Shown: positions 1 to 18,292, numbered from the stretch's first letter. The stretch: 64,000 nt of DNA from Calliopum simillimum (GCA_951812925.1 OX638372.1:10445410-10509409), one strand, 5' to 3'. Made by a program: numbers and translations. Notes: generated by a model not told the origin, from the sequence alone.

Positions 1-1000
1 ACGTAATGGTCATATTATCGTTCCTTAGTGCTAACCCTATCTTCATACCAAATTTCGCTAAAATCGATGCAGCGGTTTAGCTGTGAGAGCGTTTTTTCCA
101 TTTAGGGGCGTGGCACCGCCCACTTTAAAAAAAAATATAGTCCTATGCACTGCTCCTCCTCACAACTTTTCCAAAAAAAAAAAAAAATCAAGCAAATCAG
201 TTAAGATTTAGGTATAGAAACAGGGACCTAACCGATTTTGTTTGCCTATTTATATATAGATGTAGATGTAGATTACGAACGTAACTTCTTAATTCGTGGA
301 GTTTGAAGTATTTCTTGAATAAAATTATGATATTTCTTCGGTAGTCATATCAAGTTGTCGAAAACTAAAAAAAAATTGAGTTTCGGATGGAGTAAGTGAT
401 CCTAATCTACGAATTTTGAATTCACGTCGTAGCAATTCGGATTCAATGATAGCACTTTCGTAGATTTCACGAAATTTGTATCTACGATGGATTCAGTGAT
501 AGGCCTGAATTTAAGACCAATCTCTTTACTGCTGCCTAAACGCCTTTGAAAGCGATTTGTTTAAATAGTAATAAGAACCATTTTATTTATAACTTTATGT
601 ATTTATTAAGTTAAACAAATTATGGATTTTCTTGAAACAAACCAATTCACAGCAATATTAAATAATAATTCAATTTTTCGCATGCTTAAATCTACAAACA
701 CCAACTATTCCGTTTATTAAAAAGCTACACATATTTGTTTTTAAAATGATCAAAATTTAATAAAAACACAATTGCAAAAATAGTTAAAGATTGTAAGAAT
801 TTTTGTTTTAGCCCATTTGACTAGCGATAGATTTAAAACTTTTGTATTTATTTTTTTTTTTTTTAACTAAAATCGTATCAATTACTATAACCGTTTGCTA
901 AGTTTGTATATATATTTATGTACTTATATTTTGTATTATTTATTTTAAATGTTTTTTAATATTATTTTTTAATATATATAACTATGCATTTTGAAATTTT
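1..1000. other. Repeat-rich flank downstream of RNF185, no gene seen
   Basis: No coding exon is visible. At about 103-125 there is one copy of the motif GGGCGTGGCACCGCCCAC, which recurs in the tandem repeat at 31.4-32.5 kb. The remainder is AT-rich, with A and T runs and short repeats around 400-500. It holds the presumed 3' flank of the RNF185 gene, which is transcribed toward it. Confidence 0.5.
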
Positions 1001-1087
1001 TAGACGTGTCTCATACAATTAAATGGTTTTATTTACGCAAGAATGAGCAACAAAACAAAATATATCAACCACATTGGATTTGGATTG

Positions 1088-3197
1088 TTATGCAAATAGT
1101 AACCAGGCAATGCAAAGGAAAGCCAGATAGAGGAACAACTTTGACAGTTGCTGTTCATCTTCGTATTGTGTGGTACCACGATTTGCAGCTGTTTAAAGAG
1201 AAAATTTCAGAATTTAATTTAAAAAAAATCACAAATATCAAACAAATATTTAACTCACCCACAGGACGTTGTTCACCAAAGTTAAATGACGATGCAAAGT
1301 ATCCGAATGGAAATGCACCAATACCAAAAGACATATGGAAACCATCCCCTAAACCAAAACCCGGAAAACCTTGCTGTGGTTCTGGTTCAGTGCGTTGACC
1401 AGCTGGTCGTGGTGGCACCTTATTTCTAAAACAAAATATGTACAAATTATTTTCATATAAATTTGGGCGATAATCATTTTGGAAATAACGCCCAAAATTT
1501 GGCCTTTATTTTGTTTTTTTTTTTTTGGGCGTTATTTCGTTTTATTTTAAAAAACGAAAAAACCCCCCAAAATAAAAACGAAATATAGGCCAAAAAACAT
1601 AAAATAACGCCAAAAAACAAAAACAAAATCTAACGCCCAAACTATTTTCATATAAATTAAAGCGATAATTATTTTGGAAATAACGCATAAAATTTATTTG
1701 TATGAAAATAATTTGGGCGTTATTTCGTTTTTGTTTTTGGGCGTTATTTCCGAACGAGTTATTTCATATTGATTGGGCGTTATCAAAAAATTAAATAACG
1801 CCCAAATGTTGAAATGAAATATCGCCCAAACAATAGGAAATAACGCCAAACAACAAAAACGAAATAACGCTTAAATTATTTTCATATAAACGCCTAAAAT
1901 TTGGAAATTATTTGATAAAAAATTGGGTTACTATTATTTTCACTATAGTCCAAATTTATATAAAAATAATTTGGTCGTTATTTCATATTGTTTGGGCGAT
2001 ATTTCATTTCAATAATCGAGTTATTTCGTTTTTTTAATTTTTTCGATTTTTGTTTTAGGGGGCGTTAAGAAATAATGCCGAAAAAAAAACGAAATAACGC
2101 CCAAAAAAGTGGTTAGGAATAACGACCAATGAATTAACGCCCAAAAACAATATAACGCCCAAAATATTTTCATATAGATTTGGGTGATAAGCATTTTGGA
2201 AATAACACCCAAAAATTAGGGTTTTACGCGTTTTTTTGACGTTATTTCCAAAATGATTATCGCTCAACTTTATAGGAAAATAACTTGGGCGTTGTTTCAT
2301 TTTTATTGTGGACGTTATTACGTCATTTATTTTTTATTTTAAAACTACATTTTGGGTAAATCTTATCGTCTTAAACTCAATGAAACCCATTATCTCCTGT
2401 TTTATAAGTCTTTTTTACCCCTTCTCTTGGGTTGTTATTTTACAAGGGGTCACCAAAGACACGAAATGCTAAAAACATAAGAATTTTTAGAGTATTATTA
2501 TCGACCAGGCGGTCAGTCGTCATATCTCTGAAATTTCTTGGCACCGAGAGATTTAACATCCACTGGGAGAATATTCAATGAAACTTTCTCACCATATAAG
2601 AAAAAGTTAAGCAAGCTACACGCGTTAGAGTTAGTGAAAAAGAAAACTCCAAATCAACTAAAATGTAGTATATTACACAAACCTGGGATCCTCCTGCTTA
2701 GAGCTATTACGTCCATACAGTGGTATAACTTTCTCCTTACTGATTGCTGCCTTGCAAACTGGACATAATTTTCGATTTGGTCTTGTCTCTAGCCATTGAT
2801 GTAAGCAGGGCCAACAGAACAAATGGCCGCACATGCTTACGACTGCATCTTTCGCAGTGTCTAAACAAATATTGCACTCGTACATGGAATCGTCCATTTT
2901 GTCTTCATCAGCCGCTGTTGTGTTATTGCTGTTTTTCGTATCATCCTTGTCATCTTTCTTTAAATCTTCGGTATTTATATTCGCTGTTGAGCCAGCACCT
3001 AAAGCGCTACCAGTAAAGGAATATGCTGTGGATGAGGAGGATGTTGGTGGTGGGGCTTCGCTAATTGTTTTTGTGGCGGTCGCATTATTTCCATTGTCAA
3101 AGGATTCCCAATCGGTTAAAGATGATGTCGATGAAACAGCTTGATTTGATGTCGACGGCATTTCAGGTGCCGACGGCATAGGAGTGTCAGTAGACAT
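1088..3197 (-). CDS. RNF185: RNF185/RNF5-type RING E3 ubiquitin ligase, three coding exons
   Basis: Coding exons on the minus strand are 3197-2683, 1425-1259 and 1188-1088, all with GT..AG introns and matching phases, giving 260 aa. The start is the Met of MSTDTP at 3197; an in-frame Met ten residues upstream is less likely. Residues 1-105 are low-complexity, rich in Ser, Thr and Asp. A C3HC4 RING finger lies at about 108-148 (CNIC..CGHLFC..CPVC), followed by the conserved [13 protein letters not shown] and [20 protein letters not shown] stretches. The last exon ends in a hydrophobic membrane anchor ([18 protein letters not shown]). Family members are ER or outer mitochondrial membrane E3 ligases acting in ER-associated degradation. 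That role is inferred from the family. The N-terminal region is longer than in human RNF185. AATAAA lies on the minus strand at 1033-1028, about 55 nt past the stop. Confidence 0.93.
1460..2330. repeat. Intronic cluster of GGGCGTTATTTC motifs in both orientations
   Basis: Within RNF185 intron 1 the motif GGGCGTTATTTC or its complement GAAATAACGCCC occurs many times on both strands. It is interspersed with CCAAATTTATATGAAAATAATTTGGG-like palindromic pieces and T or A runs. Similar pieces recur in the Lap1 intron region at about 25350-25420 and 25670-25740. It is not a simple head-to-tail satellite because the units flip orientation. I do not recognise a named family. Open frames inside it are repeat artefacts. 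Confidence 0.75.
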
Positions 3198-3539
3198 ATT
3201 TACAAAATTTAATTTTATAAACAGCAATAATTTAACCCAAGTTGTTTGAAAAATCTAAAAAAGTAAATAAAAATTCGATTTTTAGTAAATCTAGATCGAA
3301 TAGAAGTTTTATAAGAAATATGGCTTTAAAGTTGACACCTACCACAACTTTGGAGGTACATTGCAAGTATTTTATTGGACATTTGAACTCTGTGCAATGT
3401 GCAATGTGTTTTGGTCATAGAGAGTAGGATTAAAAATCAGCTAAAGTAGGTTAAATATACAATATAACTACAAATTATGTCTTAAAGCGATGTTTTTATC
3501 GCATCACGCACAAAGTTTTGAGAAAAGTTTGTCCGTACC

Positions 3540-4110
3540 TATGTAAGTATTGCATTATGGTTAAGCTCCAGCTGCCCAAAGGTTAGGAAGGGTGATTTAG
3601 GGTAAGTTTTTTCACCAAAAAGTAAAATGGGCTTCAAGATAGCCACAGTCTGTTTTAAGCGCATACTTAATGCAGTGTAAGATGCATTTATCCATAGTTT
3701 TCTTAAGCCAGCTTTTACTCTACCAGTGATATACTGCACATGACCTACTAGAGAAAGATTACTATCCATTACGATTTCCAAGTTTCGAATCGCTGTACAA
3801 AATGCTATAGTGGTACCACCAAATTGATTGCCGGGAAATCATCCAAAATTTTTAGTGCTTTTGCCATCACCAGAAATTTAGACTTTAGCGGATTTAAGCA
3901 CCAGTCAGAAATTCTTTGAGTATCCTTATTTAATCGGTAAGCAGCATCATCCATCAACCCCAGCGGCCTGGATATGTAGATCGCCACCACATCCGCGTAC
4001 AGATGGATCCTATAATTACGGTATTCATTACCGATGTCATTAATTACAAGAGATAAAAGTAAAGGACCCCGAATCGAGCCCTACGTAACATCAGATATAA
4101 GATGAAGGTA
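3540..4110 (-). pseudogene. Decayed non-LTR retrotransposon reverse transcriptase fragment
   Basis: On the minus strand, conceptual translation from about 4095 down gives GS..GPLLLSLVINDIG, then HLYADV, where an active enzyme has YADD, and then AYRLNKDTQRISDWC..NPLKSKFLVMA. After a frame break come a region like GHVQYITGRVKAGLRKLW and TVAILKPILLFGEKTYPKSP. This order (fingers/palm, catalytic YxDD, thumb) is typical of Jockey/I-type LINE reverse transcriptases. Frames shift and the second catalytic aspartate is replaced, so it is a dead remnant. No poly-A tail or target duplication was found. Confidence 0.75.
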
Positions 4111-4119
4111 GCTAGAGGA

Positions 4120-5020
4120 GACCTTTTGGGCACCTAAATTATCAAAAAAATATTTATATATTAAAACAGTGGAGCAAACGCAACCAACTTATTTACGATA
4201 AGAAACTTGCTGCGTATTATTTACGTCGAAATGTTAATTAAACTGATAACACAACTTGGCAGCATCATCATAGTATGCTGCAAAGTCTGGATAACATGTT
4301 TATAATTCTATATAATCTATATTTTGCAGTCACTTTGAGATTCCCAATTTACCTTCAACGAAAAACATACTTTAGAACTTTACACCTACATATTTATTTA
4401 TTGTACCAAACTTCAATAGCGATGATGTGGACTTAAACCAGCTGACATACGGACATATATCTACATTTTGCAATACAATATTATATTTGAATTCTGTTGT
4501 TAAATCCTATTCGAATTAAAGTTTTATTAAACACATACTATATACATATGTACAAGGCAATAATCTCAATGCAAAAATTTCATTCGCAAATTTTAATTTT
4601 CACCATTTTTATCAGGAAATTTTCTTCGCAGCAAAACTTACGTTTTTTCTCTGTATTTAGTTCTTGTTTTTCCTTTTTTCGTTTATGAATTTCTAAAAGA
4701 TTTTTTTATAAAAAACAAAAGCAAGGATTAATAATTAAAAATTTTAATAAAAAAATTTATAATTTCTATGTTTTTCGTAATAATTTAATTAAACTGAACT
4801 ATTTTGGTACGACTTTTTCTTGTTACTTGTGACGTTTTTTTCCTTGAATTCTCGTTTCTTATTTTCGCATTTCTTTTGATCTGGCATTTTTCTTTGTTTC
4901 CACACCCCGTTTCATGAAGCACCGAAGAAAACAATAGATTTAATGTCTGTCAAAAGTTTTTGCTGTCAGTTGAGATAAGTGTTGCCACACCTACTCAAAA
5001 TAAATGCAAAAATTTAACAA
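4120..5020. other. AT-rich intergenic DNA, nothing recognised
   Basis: No coding frame with family resemblance, RNA gene or clear repeat boundary was found here. T-rich stretches around 4620-4880 give spurious open frames. Confidence 0.4.
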
Positions 5021-5024
5021 ACGC

Positions 5025-5335
5025 TGAGCCGAAGAGATATAGTATATCAAGAGACGCAAAGAAGCACTGGAGCAATATTTTGAGGTTTGTATTGTGCACA
5101 GACGGTAGCTTTGACAAATTTAGAAGCTAAACGGCACCGTAATTTAACCAAAAAATCTATATAAATCTCTTCTCATCCGGTAGCGAACAGATATAAATAA
5201 ATTTTTTGGTTGAATTACACTGCCGTTCAACTTCTAAATTCGTCAAAGCAACGGTCTATGGCTAATACAAACCGAAGAAAAATTGCTCCAGTGCTTTTTT
5301 GCGTCTCTTGATTATATATCTCTTCGGCTGAGCAA
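5025..5335. repeat. Inverted-repeat (hairpin) element with ~140 bp arms
   Basis: The left arm begins GAGCCGAAGAGATATAGTAT and contains AAGAGACGCAAAGAAGCACTGGAGCAAT. The right arm, ending near 5335, is its reverse complement with scattered mismatches (ATTGCTCCAGTGCTTTTTTGCGTCTCTTG..CTCTTCGGCTGAG). Each arm also contains an ACGGTAGCTTTGACRAATTTAGAAG block. Partial arm copies follow at about 5320-5440 and 7660-7770. It looks like a non-autonomous fold-back repeat of unknown family. Confidence 0.75.
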
Positions 5336-5639
5336 TTTTTTGTGGTTCATGTTGTCCGCGGACGGTAGCTGTGACGAATTTGGAAGTTGAATGGCATCGT
5401 AATTCAACCAAAAAATCTGTATATGGAGAAATCTCGGCAAGTGTGACTTTCGGTGTGAACAGGTCTCGGTTGGCCGAGTGCACCTGCTGCAGTTCCCATC
5501 TGTTGTAACATGTCTGGGACACTTATTGGATGATGCTTAAAACGAAAACATGCGTGTGCTACCAACTGGAAGCTTTATTTTATAATTTTATTGCCGAAAT
5601 TCAAGCAAAGTCCACAAATTTTGAGTGTGAACAGAAAAA

Positions 5640-6925
5640 ACCGCGACTGTTGTTGTTTTTTTTTTTTTTTGTCCAAATAGGGCTCTGGGAATTAATTACA
5701 ACAACAACCTCTGAGCGGATCTACTTTCGGAGATATAGCCATCGGAAGGTCGGGATATATCTTTTATAAAAATCGGTATAAGTTGGGAACCCCTGGATGG
5801 ATTTTAAAAATATTGGTGTCATATGAAAGGTATTTTACCGGGCTATATAATTGCCATACAATTATTTTTCAATTTGAGTGATAGTTTTCGAGATATGGCA
5901 ATTTTTCAAAAATTCACCCGATTTTTTTTGCAAAAAACCGTTATTTTTTCCAAAAAATGTGTTATTAACCTATCATTTTAATAACTAAATTAGGAAGCCT
6001 AATTTATTTCCTTTCATTTGATATGCATAATGTATCTGAAATTGCATCATTAATAAATTTTAATAGAAAAAAACAAAAATGAACCAAATCAATTTTCTTC
6101 AAATTTGGAACTTTAAACAACAACAATGCCAAAACAGACAACAACAACAACTTTACTACTACTACAACAACAGTAATTTTACATAAGAGTAGGGGTAATT
6201 GGGCGGCCTGCGGCCGCAGCTCAGAATTTAAAACTCCCAAAAATCCGATCAGTCTATAATATATCCAACACATAGTTTGTTAGCCAAATTGCGCGCGCAA
6301 TTTTAAATAAAAATTTTAAATTTTTTTAATATAAGTAGCTGATCCTCTTTGTTGTTGTTGTTGTTGTAGTAGTATCCAAGTTATTGTTGTAGTAGTTGTT
6401 GTTGTTGCTGTTGTTGTTTGTTCTGGCATTGTTGTTGTTTAAAGTTCCTAATTTCAAGAAAATTGATTTGGTCTATTTTTGTTTTTTTCTATAAAAATTT
6501 ATTAATGATGCAATTTCAGATACATGTTGCATATCAAATGAAAGGAAATAAAATGGGCTTTCTAATTTAGTTTATAAAATTTTAGGTTAATAATACATTT
6601 TTTGGGAAAAATGCCGTTTTTTTGGGAAAAAAATGGGGTGAGTTTTTGAAAAATTGTCATATCTCGAAAACTATCACTCAAATTGAAAAACTTTGTATAG
6701 CAATTGTATATAAATGTAAAGGTAAAATACCTTTCATATAACACCAATATTTTTAAAATCCATCCAGGGGTTCCCAACTTATTTTTATAAGAGATATATC
6801 CCGATCTTCCGATGGCTATATCTCCGAAAGTAGATCCGCTCAGAGGTTGTTGCTGTTGTTGTTATGATTATTTTTCAAAGCCCTATTTGGGCAAAAAAAA
6901 TTAAAAAAAAACAACAACAGTCGAT
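5640..6925. mobile_element. Long inverted-repeat element bounded by CGACTGTTGTTG
   Basis: The left half begins CGACTGTTGTTGTTTTT and reads through TCTACTTTCGGAGATATAGCC, GTTGGGAACCCCTGGATGG and ATATGAAAGGTATTTTACCG. The same blocks appear in reverse complement and reverse order from about 6710 to 6923, ending CAACAACAGTCG. Near the centre are (AAC)n/(GTT)n stretches (about 6118-6160 and 6350-6435) and a GC-rich GGCCTGCGGCCGCAGC block. A shorter copy lies at 55780-56105, and the GCGGCCGC block recurs at 11190-11345. There is no transposase frame. The termini appear to be ACTTTATCGACTGTTGTTG, judged from the ends that agree between copies. Confidence 0.8.
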
Positions 6926-6929
6926 AAAG

Positions 6930-8140
6930 TAAAATTAAGCCAAAACCGCTTCCGTTATTGAGCTTTAAGTTTTGTGGCGGTCCAGCGGATTGTTTTGGGC
7001 TTTCAGGATCTTTGTTTTTTCGCAATATTCCCAATGATATATTATTTCTTAATGTTATGACTAAAATATCTGGCTGGGTAATGAGTAATTGCGTCTAAAA
7101 AAATGGTATTTTGACGGGCACAACCCTGGGGCACAAAACAGTCTCATATCTTGCGTGATCATTGGATCTAGGCCCTAGATTCTAGGGCAGTGGTAAAAAA
7201 ATCGCCCGACTACAAACTTGAACAATGGCGAAATTCGAGCAAAATCCACAAATATTGAGTGATAATAGAAAAACCGCTTCCGTTATTGCGCTGTATCTTT
7301 TGAGGCGGTTCAGCGAATTGTTTGGAGCTTTCAGGATCTTTAACATACGGGTCTCTCAAGTTGTGTGAATGGTTTTTACCCGAAACCTAGTATTTTTCGG
7401 TTTCTACTTCAGGATCTTTAACATGGGTGTTTAGACGTAAGAAAAACCGCATCCCGTTGATTTGTCTCATTCGCTAAATTCAGTGCATCACCCAGGAAAA
7501 ATTATTTTTGAAGATATTGGAGGAGACGATCGAAAAAAGTCAGTTACGCAGGCTGAAAAATACTTCTAATTTATCTAAAATTGATAATTTTCGGTCCAAA
7601 ATAGGGTGCCACATGTTTGAAAAATAGCTTTTTTTCGAGAAAGTCATACTTGCTGAGATTACCCCATATATCTCTTTGGTTAGTTGAAGCGAAGAGATAT
7701 ATACAGATTTTTTGATTGAATTAACTTCTACAACACAAACCACAAAAAATTGCTCCAATGCTTCTTTGCACTGAGAGACCAAAATTGTCGAATTTGAAAT
7801 TGTTCCAGACACAGGTAAATTAGTTGCTTCGATAACCACCTTCAATCAAAAAATGGTTTTTATTAAAAGTTTAAAAATGCTTTACTTAAAGCGTACTTAA
7901 ACTGAGTCTACTTTTATTTATTTCTAACAAAATGACAGCCAATTTTTATTGTCATTAATTTTCCCCATAAATGGACTTACGCCATTTTTAAAATGAACGA
8001 CACAATTGCATATGGTAAATTCCTTTTCCCATTTCAAAACTCTAATATTTCTAATGTCAACTAACTTATGTGTGTACTTTATTAAATTTATTATGTTTTT
8101 AACATAACATCAAAAAGAGATGAAGAAGGTAAAAGTTAAA
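6930..8140. other. Repeat fragments between the fold-back element and U2af50
   Basis: This contains two related blocks with CGCTTCCGTTATTG followed by TTTAGGCGGTTCAGC-like sequence (about 6945-7020 and 7265-7350). It also holds a fragment of the 5025-5335 hairpin repeat (about 7660-7770). The U2af50 3' UTR lies at the right edge, with AATAAA on the minus strand at 8092-8087 and 8083-8078. No gene was recognised. Confidence 0.5.
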
Positions 8141-8143
8141 AAA

Positions 8144-14085
<5,942 letters not shown>

Positions 14086-14233
14086 TCTATAAAACTTTTT
14101 TAATTGTTATATTCTAACTTTACACAAAAGTTTAAGATTTTTTTCGCAAAAATTTATTTATAATACTCAAAAATTCTGCGTCAATAATTTCGCTTTACTC
14201 CTTCTCTGACATTCACTGGTATTGACAGCATAA

Positions 14234-15016
14234 GCCCCTTTTACATTATCAGTGTAGCCATCAATCTGGTCATCAATATGTCAAACCGAGTTAGTGTTTA
14301 CATGTTTACTGTCAATATTTAATGTGGCTTTGTACGCCAAAGAGGAAACAAAGCAACAGTGGATAAAATTTTTATGATAGAAATTGATATGCTGATGGAA
14401 ATAAATTAATAAAAAATAGTGGACACATAAAAATATACACCATAAATTTATTTAAATGGGTCCGCAGCAACAATTTGTCATTTCCAAACCTACTTCATCA
14501 CCAAAAAAATGGGCTTTGGCCATTTATTAAAATTTTTTTATTGAAATCTTTTTTTTAAATTAAAAATAAGAGTTCTTGATAAAAATAATAACAATCAGGT
14601 TTCAGGAAATTGATTTTGTCCCAGTCATAAAATTAAAAGGTTCTCTTCAAGCTCCCATTAAGCTTCAGCAAAAACCAAAATCATTAAACTATTCGTTTTT
14701 GAGTAAAAACAAATCAAATTTGCAAGCCATTTTCATTTCCGCACGATGTGCACCCGTTGAAATCTTTTCTTAACTGACTAAAAGTGTACTGAAAAAATTT
14801 CATTGCGTTTACAAAGTCAATTTACCCATCAATAAAGTCATCAATACAGTAGAAAGTCAAAAAATTTTGTTTTTCGGCAAACAGATTGTCAATACAGATT
14901 GTTGAGTGTTTACATTAACAGTTTCTCATCAATCTGCATACATGCTCATATTGATGAAAAAAGTGAACTTGGTATCATTGGCATATTGATGGCTACATTG
15001 TTAATGTAAAAAGGTC
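14234..15016. mobile_element. Non-autonomous terminal-inverted-repeat element, copy A
   Basis: The left end is GCCCCTTTTACATTATCAGTGTAGCCATCAAT. The right end, reverse complemented, is GACCTTTTTACATTAACAATGTAGCCATCAAT. The interior matches copy B (19061-23580) along its whole length in opposite orientation, which defines an element of about 780 bp. It lies about 150 bp upstream of the U2af50 start codon. Flanks are compatible with a TA duplication but do not prove it. A diverged partial copy follows at about 15050-15290. No transposase. Confidence 0.8.
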
Positions 15017-15402
15017 TATACAGGGATACCGCTAAATTTCGCACTAGGACCCTTTTAACGAGCAAAGCCATCAATATTTAGCAATGCCAACTTCACTGAA
15101 TTTGTCATCAATATGAGAATGTATTGAGATTGATGAGAAGCTCATCATATAACTCATCAATCTGTATTGACAACCAGTTTGCTGAAAACAACATTTTTTG
15201 ACTATCTACTGTATTAATTGATAGGTTGACTGTGTAAATGCAATGCAAAATTTCTTAGTACACTTCGTGCAAAAGGCCTAATTAAGCGATTCACAAGGGG
15301 GTTTATTAAACAGTCAAACAAAATTATTGTGGTGTTAGCAGCTATCTGAATCTCTATAGTGTTTAGATTTTTTTATTGTGCAAACACAATTCTGGCGATA
15401 TA

Positions 15403-16640
15403 AGGCGTTTTTCTTTTTTTGTTCAGAAAAGAGCTCTGAACATTTTTCCATTACATAAAAGCTGGTCAAACTGCCAAAAAATTCAAATAAATTATTAAAT
15501 TTATTTTATTTTACTTCAAAATAACCAGAACAATCTAAAATCAATTTTGTTTTTATTTTATTTTGTTTATTTTTCTACTTTCAAATGTCTATTTTGATGT
15601 GCTCCGTCTTTTACTCTGAACGCTCCGTCGTCTCATAGAGCGCGCTCTGATTTCACTCTGAACAAAAAAAGAAACACAAATTTTATGCTCTGATGTCTCT
15701 GATGCCTCTGAACAAAAACAACCCAGCAGCCAAGTATGGAATTTATTACTTGGAGAATATATTATATTATACGTTATTTTTGGTTATAAATATAATGTAT
15801 TCCAAAGAATGTACGCGGTAATCTCTTTTGCCAATATTTGCTTATTGATTGATTTGCAGAAGATGGAATGCATTTTTTTTTCATGTTCATTTGTTCGTGT
15901 TATTGTTTCGTGTGAGAATTCTTTACGCAACAGTTATCTGACGCCGCCTTCATGTCGCCTACGATTTTGACATTCTACAGAAATATTTCAGTTTTGTGTT
16001 GTAACGCGTAGCTGGTGGTAGTAAAATATTACAAAAAAAATATAATATGTATTCTAAAAGGCATTGGCGACGCATTTTATCAAAAAAAAAAAAAGAAATT
16101 GTGCAAGGGAATCGTTACAAGAAAATATTGATATTGTTGTTGATAGTGCAGAAGTGAATTATATTGCACAGGAAAATATAGAAAATGCTAAAACTGAAGA
16201 AAGTTTTATTGATAAGATAAGAAATTGGGCAGTGAAGCATAATGTTTCAAGAAGTTGTTACGAAGACTTATCAAAAATATTATCAACAGAAAATATTAAT
16301 GTTTTTATGTGAATAAATAAATGAATTTTGAATCGAAAACTAATAAATTCTTTAATTTATGCCTCAGGAATAAATTATTTAATACATTACGAAGGAATAA
16401 GCAATATAATATATTACATAGAATGAATTATAGAATGTATTCCCCGAACACTTAAAAAGAATCATTCTTTTCCTAGGACATGTAGCGTGTTACGAATAAT
16501 GAATTCTGGAATCAATGTTCCATACAAGCGATTGATTACACGTTCGATTCCTATAGATTCCTTTTGGCTGCTGGGAAAGAAACACATATTATTTTTTGAC
16601 AACTCAGACTCTACTCCGAACGAAAAAAGAAAAGACGCCT
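15403..16640. mobile_element. Inverted-repeat element with AGGCGTTTTTC ends, split by an inner insertion
   Basis: The left end AGGCGTTTTTCTTTTTTTGTTCAGA and the right end (reverse complement AGGCGTCTTTTCTTTTTTCGTTCGGA) form a TIR of about 25 bp. ATA flanks both sides and may be a target duplication. The body carries CTCTGAAC/GTTCAGAG-type blocks and is interrupted by the 15722-16575 element. Confidence 0.6.
15722..16575 (+). mobile_element. Inner element with CCCAGCAGCCAA ends and a small transposon-type ORF
   Basis: The left end CCCAGCAGCCAA and right end TTGGCTGCTGGG are perfect inverted repeats. Inside, an open frame at 16064-16312 encodes 82 aa with FIDKIRNWAVKHNVS, followed by CYEDLSKIL. 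This resembles an N-terminal segment often seen in insect transposon-encoded proteins of unknown function, as I remember them. The frame stops early, so it would be a truncated remnant. The insertion lies inside the 15403-16640 element. No clear target duplication. Confidence 0.55.
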
Positions 16641-16649
16641 ATAGTTGCG

Positions 16650-17890
16650 TGTGAGCCAGCTCCAAACAGTCAAGCAAATTGGAAATGCTAGGAGCTTGGC
16701 TTATATCTCCTTCTGTTTTTTTTTTTTTTTTTCAATATAGTCTGAGCTAAAAACTGTCATTTATTTTTCCATACAAAAATAAGAGGCTTCAAATAAAGTC
16801 ATGTTATTTTATACACAATTTCTATACTAGATTAACCTTTTTTTTATTTACAATTTAATATGTTACTCTTTTATTGCACTTTACAAATGAAGAATTGTAA
16901 AAGCCGAAAGCTCTAAAAAATTTAAAATAACTGCTACAGCAAAATTAGGGAGAAGACTTGGATATGCTGGAACGATAGCCCTACCATAACTAAGTAAGAC
17001 ATCGGTGGGTCTTGCAAAGTAAGCTGCATAACAGCTTAAGCTCAATTGGAGCGTATGACGAATTTCGCCCAATTCGCTCAGTTGTCAAAAGTCCACAGAT
17101 ATTATGACACTACTTAGGCTCTTTGGTACGGCCACTCCTCAATTGTTTTTATGTCTTGTATGTATGTATTCCCCTTTAACTCCTAGGAGAAGCATAGTCT
17201 TTAAGTCTTCCTGAGTTCTAAATCAAAACAAATATGCATCAAAACAAATATGCATCAAAACATCAATAAAAACCAGCTGTTTGAACTTGGGAAATTTCCG
17301 CATATTTCTTATACTACTCAATCGATAAGGAAACTGAGGAAATAATTCTCCATACAAAAAAGTGTCACTTTGATATAAAACTGCGGAAAAGTATAAGGTG
17401 CAGAATTTGATTGAGTCCCCCTACTATGCTAAAACATTTTATACTCACAAAATATTAATTTTTCAAAAAAAAAATTCAAAAGCAAAATTATACTTAAGTG
17501 TAAAATGAATGAACTTTCTAAACACTCAAGATGGGATTCGGTCGTTGAATGAGAATTTTTGGTTGTTGGTAAAACGCTTTTTTACTTAAAAGCAAGGCAT
17601 CGTACAAAAAAAAGAAAAACGTGTGAATTTTTTGAGACATTTTAATTTTTTTACTTTGAAAAAACGGTCTCTGGAATAATACATGAGCTAATGATGAAAA
17701 CTGAAGAGTTTCTAACAAAAACTTTAGAGGTCGATGAGACCGTTATGCAGCTAACTTTGCAAAGCCAATCGGGGGCTTTTTTGGTAGTATAGCCAGTATA
17801 GCCAAGTCTTGACTAGGACTTTAACTGTATCTTTGACATTAAATTTCATATAAAATTTTTATATATCTGAAAGTTAAATTTTAACTAAAC
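16650..17890. other. Intergenic DNA, mostly unassigned
   Basis: No gene recognised. The stretch ACTTAGGCTCTTTGGTACGGCCACTCCTCAATTG near 17105-17140 recurs near 43448-43480 and belongs to a dispersed repeat. Open frames at 16881-17072 and 17518-17718 lack family resemblance. Confidence 0.4.
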
Positions 17891-17894
17891 ATTA

Positions 17895-18285
17895 GCTATG
17901 TTTGACGAAATTAGATCAGAGTAGAGCAGAGCAGAGTAGAGCAGCTTTTGAAAAATGTCATATTACTTTTAGAGCAGGCTAGAGTAGAGTAGGGCAGAGC
18001 AGAAATTTCAAAAAACACAAAACAAGCAACTTTAAAAAAATCAGCAAAAATTTAGAAATAACTACATTTTTTACGTTAAAAATAAAATATAAATATCAAA
18101 ATTGACGACAAATTTTTAAAATATTTATTTTGTTTTGAGTTTTCTTATGAAAATTTGCTGCTCTACAAAGAAATCTAGAGCAGAAAAGAGCAAACAGAGC
18201 AGTTTGGAGCAGACTCATCGAACACTTTTCAGAGTAGAATAGAACAAGCTAGAGTAGAAAAAATTTTCATCGAACACTTTTCACT
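17895..18285. repeat. GAGCAGAGTAGAGCAG-rich imperfect repeat
   Basis: Short purine-rich units (AGAGTAGAGCAGAGCAG and variants) cluster at about 17910-18000 and again at 18170-18260. Between and after them CATCGAACACTTTTC occurs twice. The paired clusters may be the two ends of one old element, but no clean termini were found. Confidence 0.5.
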
Positions 18286-18292
18286 GCTCTAA

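Noticed and set aside
2021..2300. Hydrophobic small proteins on the minus strand
   Set aside because: They lie in the RNF185 intron and are translations of the GGGCGTTATTTC repeat.
5530..5769. Poly-Phe open frame
   Set aside because: Product of a T-run at the end of the fold-back element.
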